From assembly GCA_964387945.1 (NCBI GenBank), contig CAYLYX010000001.1, forward strand, positions 1 to 64,000: 64,000 bases of DNA, written 5' to 3'. This document shows positions 60,001 to 64,000 of this stretch, piece by piece. The stretch is from Parvicella sp964387945 (GTDB taxonomy: Bacteria; Bacteroidota; Bacteroidia; Flavobacteriales_D; Parvicellaceae). Both the position numbers and the translations under genes were made by a program. The notes under the pieces were generated by a model. The model was not told the origin of the DNA and searched no databases. It saw nothing but the letters and a program-made list of their open reading frames with translations. The first letter of the stretch is position 1. Each line of letters begins with the position of its first letter.

Positions 60001-60751
60001 TGCTGGTGACGTTTATATAGCCAATAGTATAGGTGTGAATACCACTGCATTAGGAGGTTATAAAGTTCGTATTGAAAACAGCTCCGAAACCAGAGGTTTG
60101 CACGTACAAACTTCTACGTCCAATTCAACAGCCTATGGGGGATATCTTGCCAATAGCCATGGAGGAACATCTTTTGGGTACGGAAGCTATGCAAGTTCTT
60201 ATGGATCAGGTACAGGCTCAAAAATTGGAGCTTACGGACGAGCTTATTCCACCACATCAGAGACCAAGTATGGTGTATATGGTTACGCAGGAGGATCGGG
60301 AACACTTTATGCTGGATATTTTTCTGGATCAGTTTACACCACGGGATCTTATCTTCCATCAGACGAAAAGTTAAAAACCAATATTCAGGATTACGAAGGA
60401 GCGATCGATCAGGTCATGAATATTGACGTTAAGAAGTATAACTATAGACAAGAAGGGACGTATCAAGAAATGAATTTACCAAAAGGTGAGCAGGTAGGCT
60501 TCATTGCAGACAATCTTGAGAAAGAATACCCAACCTTAGTCAAAAAGACCTATTTTGAGTCTGGCATCAATAGTGAGAATCCTGATGAAGAACAAGGTGA
60601 AACTATTGAGTTTAATGCTGTAAACTATTCAGGAATGGTTCCTGTTCTGACGAAGGCAACCCAAGAACAACAATTGATTATTAATGACCTCATGAAACAA
60701 GTTGAGGAGTTGAAAATGGAACTTGAAAAACTAAAGAACGACAACCAATAA
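57035..60751 (+). CDS. fibre-like surface protein with C-terminal S74 intramolecular-chaperone domain
   Basis: 1238 residues with a signal peptide (MKKIILVLAMAATCFAYSQ). The N-terminal ~140 residues are a beta-rich head (VPEGINYQAVARDNAG...). Then come tandem units with LTWNGSxWV, LSGDGTSGxPLSGFDGDY and SELTNDSGFLTxEVDGSTTNE, and beta-helix-like VGIGTxxP repeats typical of trimeric fibres. Near the end SDEKLKTNI (S1109, K1114) is the S74 autoprotease dyad seen in phage tail-spike chaperones, followed by a coiled coil (LMKQVEELKMELEKLKND). The S74 domain should trimerise the fibre and cut itself off at S1109. No T9SS signal on this protein. Confidence 0.83.
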   Translation: MKKIILVLAMAATCFAYSQSVPEGINYQAVARDNAGTEIANTAIMVRFSIGTSAVSNSTYAYQETHSSTTNQLGLFNVVIGQGTPSGGSNSFSVIPWDNPQYLLVEVDFGSGFEQMGVATPFVAVPYAMLSKDVLNKELPQTATTNDVLTWNGSQWVPLAPGSATETTTTLVDNADGTFTYTNEAGTPVTFDANINDADADATNEIQDLQLVGNTLTITNNGTATPIDLSIYNELPSTATSGQVLTWNGSAWVAQNSGTGADNWGSQTVVTDGTLSGDGTSGNPLSGFDGDYANLSNTPTIPTATSELTNDSGFLTTEVDGSTTNEIQNLSVSGNNLNISSGTGTTISTNTPAAGQILTWNGTSGSWEAQNPGSGADNWGSQTVVTDATLSGDGTSGSPLSGFDGDYVNLSNTPTIPTATSELTNDSGFLTAEVDGSTTNELNTGFAVNGANLELTDASGTLSVPLSSLSTPDSDWTVSGSNIYNNTESSLGFGTSSPQYRLHVHEPSGTSISTAYFTNANNPQGTNFGIDINGNTMIRNYLSTNMSFYTSNLERLRILNNGDIGIGTTTPDSRVHIASTGPSGLTLESASGNDAYLDFQENGSLRSNIFWSSAENRMRIEATGNDIILASGAGNVGIGTGSTAPVSTLDVNGQITMQNGASSGYIPVSDANGTMTWTDPSTITTGNDGDWTKSGSNTYNTTDNIGIGTSVPSARLTVVSGGSSSSTSALNITNSSSSPLLNLRDDGLLALNTTTPVGSANLVVNDNDNSGYGGINVNSDDLTTGRPFYGFAVNGSPLAWSYLDVADANKLKFYHGGDRMTITSSGDVGIGTTSPPEKLSISEGNLSMYRSTGDDVQIYMSGDDNGIGWSVGVEDSDAGFFKISTSSSLASSTRMTITDAGNVGISSTSPQFRLHVEDNITRRAGYFFNNTNAANVAFNEIMGIYGGAHGTGASDKIGGYFEASSGSGINYGVYGYASGGSQSWAGYFSAGDVYIANSIGVNTTALGGYKVRIENSSETRGLHVQTSTSNSTAYGGYLANSHGGTSFGYGSYASSYGSGTGSKIGAYGRAYSTTSETKYGVYGYAGGSGTLYAGYFSGSVYTTGSYLPSDEKLKTNIQDYEGAIDQVMNIDVKKYNYRQEGTYQEMNLPKGEQVGFIADNLEKEYPTLVKKTYFESGINSENPDEEQGETIEFNAVNYSGMVPVLTKATQEQQLIINDLMKQVEELKMELEKLKNDNQ
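57812..58012 (+). repeat. 201-base direct repeat, copy 1, within the fibre gene
   Basis: Encodes ADNWGSQTVVTDGTLSGDG through the DGSTTNE turn (67 residues). Copy 2 is at 58157-58357, offset by exactly 345 bases (115 codons). Copies differ mainly at third codon positions, so selection holds the protein repeat. Confidence 0.8.
58157..58357 (+). repeat. 201-base direct repeat, copy 2, within the fibre gene
   Basis: Matches copy 1 at 57812-58012 with scattered synonymous changes and few amino-acid changes (for example T/A in TDxTLSG, A/V in DYxNLSN). Confidence 0.8.
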
Positions 60752-60764
60752 TTAGTCCTGAATT

Positions 60765-61502
60765 TTGAGAAATTTTCTAGTCATATCTCTATTAATAGCT
60801 GTATGCGCTTCGTATGCACAAAACTCGTTGTCGCCAATTGTTATAGGCAGCCAAGGAAGTGCCGTTTCAAGCTCCTCTGGCAAAGAAGTGCAATACACTG
60901 TTGGAGAGTCCGTTATTTTAACCTCTTCAAGTACTGATCACTTGCTAACTCAGGGTTTTAATCAACCCAACTCTTTGTTAGCTAATACCTTGCTAGATGT
61001 ATACTACACCGTTCACGATGCAAGTTGTTTTGGCATACTAGACGGCTACATCCTCTTAGACAGCATAGTAGGTTGTGATGGGAATTATACCATTACTTTT
61101 GATGGTTCTGCAGTAAACATAAGTGATACACTTTCTGGACTTGGCAGTGGAGATCATTTCCTTGACATAAGCTCTACCGATGGATGTACATTTTCTGAAA
61201 CCATTACTATCGACAACCTTGGTGAAGATTGCGACCTAGCGTTTTATAACGCCTTTTCTCCCAATGGAGATTTGGTAAATGATCTCTGGATCATAGACAA
61301 AGTGGAAGGATTCCCTGATAATATAATCTCTATTTACGATCGTTGGGGTGTTTTAGTTTGGGAAGGAACAGGTTATGACAATGTAAATATAGTCTGGGAC
61401 GGTAAAAACAAAAACGGCACAGATCTTCCCGATGGAACTTATTTTTACATTTTCCAATCGAACGATTTGATTATTAAAAACTACGTGGAAATCACCCGAT
61501 GA
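60765..61502 (+). CDS. T9SS type-B cargo protein (gliding-motility-type C-terminal domain)
   Basis: 245 residues; TTG 60765 gives MRNFLVISLLIAVCASYAQ (signal peptide). The C-terminal ~85 residues (FSPNGDLVNDLWIID ... ISIYDRWGVLVWEG ... DGTYFYIFQSND ... NYVEI) are the type-B T9SS signal (CHU_C/SprB-type). The short body is beta-rich with two Cys. Predicted to be translocated by T9SS and surface displayed; type-B cargo typically needs a PorP/SprF partner, which is the next gene, overlapping by four bases (ATGA). Confidence 0.88.
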   Translation: MRNFLVISLLIAVCASYAQNSLSPIVIGSQGSAVSSSSGKEVQYTVGESVILTSSSTDHLLTQGFNQPNSLLANTLLDVYYTVHDASCFGILDGYILLDSIVGCDGNYTITFDGSAVNISDTLSGLGSGDHFLDISSTDGCTFSETITIDNLGEDCDLAFYNAFSPNGDLVNDLWIIDKVEGFPDNIISIYDRWGVLVWEGTGYDNVNIVWDGKNKNGTDLPDGTYFYIFQSNDLIIKNYVEITR

Positions 61503-62398
61503 GACATTTGATTGGCATATTGCTTTTATTGGTAGCAGGAACATCCTTTGCTCAGCAAGACTATCTTAATAGTCAGTATATGTTCAACCTTTACAATATT
61601 AACCCTGCCTATTCTGGAAGTAAGGATGTCTTGAGCACCTCACTATCTCATAGAAGTCAGTGGGTTGGATTTGAAGGAGCTCCGTCCACTCAGGTTTTGT
61701 CCATTCACGCTCCTCTCAAAAAACTTCATATCGGAATTGGAGGTCAAATCTATCGAGATGTGATTGGCCCTAGAACAGTGACAGGCGTAAACACTTCTTA
61801 TGCTTATCATCTTAAACTAGGAAAAGGAAAACTAGGCTTAGGAATTAAAGCAGGGCTGATGAACTACAGCTATAATTGGAGTGTATTAAATTATCGTGAC
61901 GAAACCGACCTTGTCATTGGCCAAGGAAAAGCAAACGGGATGAAGCTCGACTTTGCTTTTGGTACTTATTACAAAGATCGTCTACAATTTGCCGGACTCG
62001 AGATTGCTCGCCTAACTAGTCCAGATATTACTAAAACGACTACACAAATGGATCTTGCTCCACATCTATCGCTCTTCTACGGCAGGGCAATTGAATTAAG
62101 CAAGGAAGCAGTCTTAAAACCTTCTATGCTGTTCAGAGCCTCACAGGCGAGCTATGTTGCAGATCTAAACATCTCTATTTTGCTCAAGAGTAAAGTTTGG
62201 GTGGGAGCTTCCTACCGAACATCTGGCTCTTTGATATTCATCGCAGATTATTTCGTGACCCCCAAGTTCAGGATAGGTTATTCATTTGATTACGCCATAT
62301 CTAAATTGTCCAATTTTCAATCTGGGTCACATGAGATTTTTGTGGGATATGATTTTTCAATTTTCAAATCCGAAATGCTTTCACCTAGATATTTTTAA
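61499..62398 (+). CDS. PorP/SprF-family outer-membrane protein
   Basis: 299 residues, signal peptide MRHLIGILLLLVAGTSFAQ. The start QQDYLNSQYMFNLYNINPAYSGSKD is the family hallmark (SQYMFN..NPAYAG), followed by a 14-strand-like barrel. PorP/SprF proteins assist type-B cargo during or after T9SS translocation and are often encoded next to it, exactly as here. ATG overlaps the cargo stop (ATGA), so the pair is translationally coupled. The next gene begins 12 bases on. Confidence 0.9.
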   Translation: MRHLIGILLLLVAGTSFAQQDYLNSQYMFNLYNINPAYSGSKDVLSTSLSHRSQWVGFEGAPSTQVLSIHAPLKKLHIGIGGQIYRDVIGPRTVTGVNTSYAYHLKLGKGKLGLGIKAGLMNYSYNWSVLNYRDETDLVIGQGKANGMKLDFAFGTYYKDRLQFAGLEIARLTSPDITKTTTQMDLAPHLSLFYGRAIELSKEAVLKPSMLFRASQASYVADLNISILLKSKVWVGASYRTSGSLIFIADYFVTPKFRIGYSFDYAISKLSNFQSGSHEIFVGYDFSIFKSEMLSPRYF

Positions 62399-62410
62399 GA
62401 GTTCTGTTGT

Positions 62411-64000
62411 ATGAGGTTGGTAATAATTTTTACTTTGTTTTTTTCTACATTTTCTCTGTTTTCGCAAGAAAGCAAAGGGGATAAGTTGGCAAAAAAGCAT
62501 CTCTACTTGGACGCAATTGCTGCCTATGAAAAGGCCATAGCTAATGCTCCGTCTGGAAACCTCTATGAAAAGGTGGGACAACTCTATCTGACGGTGAGAG
62601 AATATGAAAAGGCTAAAATTGCTTTTGAAAAAACGTTAGAATATGACAACCTAAGCCCTAAAAAGTATTTACAGTTTGGGAAGGCGCTAATGAATGTCAA
62701 CGAACTTGAAAGTGCCATTAAAATGTTCGAAAAGTATTCTAACGAAATGGAAGGTGATCCAAGGTCAGAGTTGTACATTCTGAGTTGTGAGCAGATTCTC
62801 GCTTGGCAAAAGGAAAAACCGGGATGGGAAGTCGAAAGTATAACAGGAATAAACACAGAAAAATCTGAGTTCTCTCCGCACCCCTATAAAAATGGGCTGA
62901 TATATGTTACCAATGGCTCATCAGATCTTGTTAACTACACTGAGTATGAAGCCTTACACAATAACTATTTTGATATTTATTATGCCCGAAATAGTGGGAA
63001 AAGAAGTTTTCTAAAGGGCGAGATACTATCTCCTAAGTTAATGTCAGACTACCATGATGGTCCTGTTGCCATAACGCCTGACTCCAGTGCTATTTATTTT
63101 TGCAGACTCAATAAGTCTGCGAAATCAGAAACGATGCACTTATACTTTGCAGAAATCATTAATGGAGAAATACAGAAACCACAACCATTTGATTTTAACA
63201 ACAATGAGTACTCCATCGTTCACCCAACATTTTCAGATGATGGCAACTTCCTATTCTTTGCATCAGACAATCCTGCCGCTTTTGGGGGATATGACATTTT
63301 CTTTTGCAAGAAAACAAGAAAGTATGGTTGGAGTGTTCCAAGACCAGTTCCGGGATTAGTCAATACGATTGAAGATGAACTATTCCCTCATTTTAAAGAT
63401 GGGAAACTGTACTTCTCATCAAACGGTCATTTTGGGTATGGTGGTTTAGATCTATTCGTGGCATCGCAAAACGAGCAATTTAAGGTCGTGAATAACCTTA
63501 AGGCACCTATCAACTCTCCAAAAGATGATTTTTCGATCTTTTTTCAAGGGAATAAGCATGGCTACTTTGCTTCTGACAGAGATGGAGGGATGGGTAAGGA
63601 TGACATTTACTTTTTCAGACAAATCGAAATAATTGAAGAGGATGAAAATCCTACGATGACGGGTACGTTTGAATACAAAAAATTGGCTCAAAGCAACGTA
63701 GAGTTGATTCTATATGATGAAGAGGGAAATGAAATTGCCAGAACAAAGACTGACGAAAAAGGAAACTTTGAATTCAGAAATTTACCTACAGACCAGAACT
63801 ATACGATTAAAACGAGTGAAGAGTTTAGCGAGGCGGATATATTTATCACTAACGCTAACGGAGAGAAACTTGTGTTAATGAACCTAAAAGATGGCGAGTT
63901 TGGCTTCAGACCTCTTTCTGCCGATGATACAGAAATCATGCTCCCCATCGAAGAAGAATACCCCACCTTTCTTACGCTTAGAATGGAGGGATTTGCTTAT
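62411..64000 (+). CDS. PorE-like T9SS accessory protein (TPR, beta-propeller, regulatory domain; C-terminus cut by window edge)
   Basis: 530 codons are visible, open at the edge. ATG 62411 gives MRLVIIFTLFFSTFSLFSQ (signal peptide), then TPR units (LAKKHLYLDAIAAYEKAIAN; EYEKAKIAFEKTLEYDN), a PD40-type beta-propeller (HPTFSDDGNFLFFASD; LFPHFKDGKLYFSSNGHFG; YFASDRDGGMGKDDIYFF), then a carboxypeptidase-regulatory domain (LILYDEEGNEIARTKTDEKG). This order matches PorE, which ends in an OmpA-like peptidoglycan-binding domain; that part would lie beyond the window. Probably a third member of the cargo-PorP operon. Confidence 0.85.
   Translation, partial: MRLVIIFTLFFSTFSLFSQESKGDKLAKKHLYLDAIAAYEKAIANAPSGNLYEKVGQLYLTVREYEKAKIAFEKTLEYDNLSPKKYLQFGKALMNVNELESAIKMFEKYSNEMEGDPRSELYILSCEQILAWQKEKPGWEVESITGINTEKSEFSPHPYKNGLIYVTNGSSDLVNYTEYEALHNNYFDIYYARNSGKRSFLKGEILSPKLMSDYHDGPVAITPDSSAIYFCRLNKSAKSETMHLYFAEIINGEIQKPQPFDFNNNEYSIVHPTFSDDGNFLFFASDNPAAFGGYDIFFCKKTRKYGWSVPRPVPGLVNTIEDELFPHFKDGKLYFSSNGHFGYGGLDLFVASQNEQFKVVNNLKAPINSPKDDFSIFFQGNKHGYFASDRDGGMGKDDIYFFRQIEIIEEDENPTMTGTFEYKKLAQSNVELILYDEEGNEIARTKTDEKGNFEFRNLPTDQNYTIKTSEEFSEADIFITNANGEKLVLMNLKDGEFGFRPLSADDTEIMLPIEEEYPTFLTLRMEGFAY

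Noticed and set aside
57035..60751. Prophage origin of the S74 fibre protein
   Set aside because: No capsid, terminase, portal, integrase or lysis genes nearby; a signal peptide and a T9SS neighbourhood indicate a cellular surface protein.

Overview
The window is a dense, mostly housekeeping stretch of a Bacteroidota chromosome, most likely a marine or aquatic member of the Flavobacteriales (Cryomorphaceae/Crocinitomicaceae-like; placed by gene content only). The grounds are: TonB-dependent receptor plus DUF4249 lipoprotein, a DUF4254 protein, geranylgeranylglyceryl-phosphate-synthase-type enzyme, type IX secretion (T9SS) cargo and PorP/SprF and PorE-like parts, DnaJ and AccD that lack zinc-binding motifs, weak Shine-Dalgarno signals, many TTG starts, and repeated promoter-like TAnnTTTG boxes a few bases ahead of start codons.

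Layout. 1-2.6 kb: partial WG-repeat protein (-), then phosphopantetheinyl transferase, GGGP-synthase family enzyme and a thiamine-phosphate-synthase-like protein. 2.7-5.9 kb: TonB receptor and DUF4249 lipoprotein. 5.9-12.3 kb: two glycosyltransferases, small membrane and lipoproteins, thioesterase, DUF4254 protein, MenA, and a GT39-type membrane glycosyltransferase. 12.4-14.9 kb: lysC-lysA. 14.9-25.8 kb (nearly all -): GNAT enzyme, PLP decarboxylase, lipoprotein, fbaB-accD, an S8 protease/beta-barrel/moaA run, a DUF808 protein and a T9SS-secreted M43 metalloprotease. 25.8-32.7 kb (-): tetR-tolC-MFP-RND efflux operon with a palindromic candidate operator. 32.7-37.6 kb: alpha/beta hydrolase, cyclophilin, GH3 enzyme, conserved hypothetical, engB and a GT28-like protein. 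37.7-39.5 kb: grpE-dnaJ behind a possible sigma-54 promoter. 39.5-47.2 kb: exported VWA protein, exported WD40-caspase protein, a beta-barrel-like protein overlapping it, and a convergent Asn-rich/Lys-rich protein. 47.4-54.9 kb: TPR sensor kinase without a partner regulator, cysteine-dioxygenase-like enzyme, a lipoprotein, and an ECF sigma factor with a 905-residue putative anti-sigma. 55-57 kb: tRNA-Ala(GGC), a tRNA-like fragment interrupted by a palindrome, a 51-residue membrane protein, fumC. 57-64 kb: a 1238-residue S74-terminated fibre-like protein followed by a T9SS type-B cargo, PorP/SprF and a PorE-like protein cut by the window end.

I see no rRNA, CRISPR array, insertion sequence, integrase or prophage. 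The most interesting accessory regions are the VWA/caspase/barrel cluster (39.5-46.3 kb), the fibre/T9SS cluster (57-64 kb) and the interrupted tRNA fragment (55.16-55.20 kb). No intergenic interval exceeds about 300 bases. All functions are inferred from reading the translated sequence; no database search was run.
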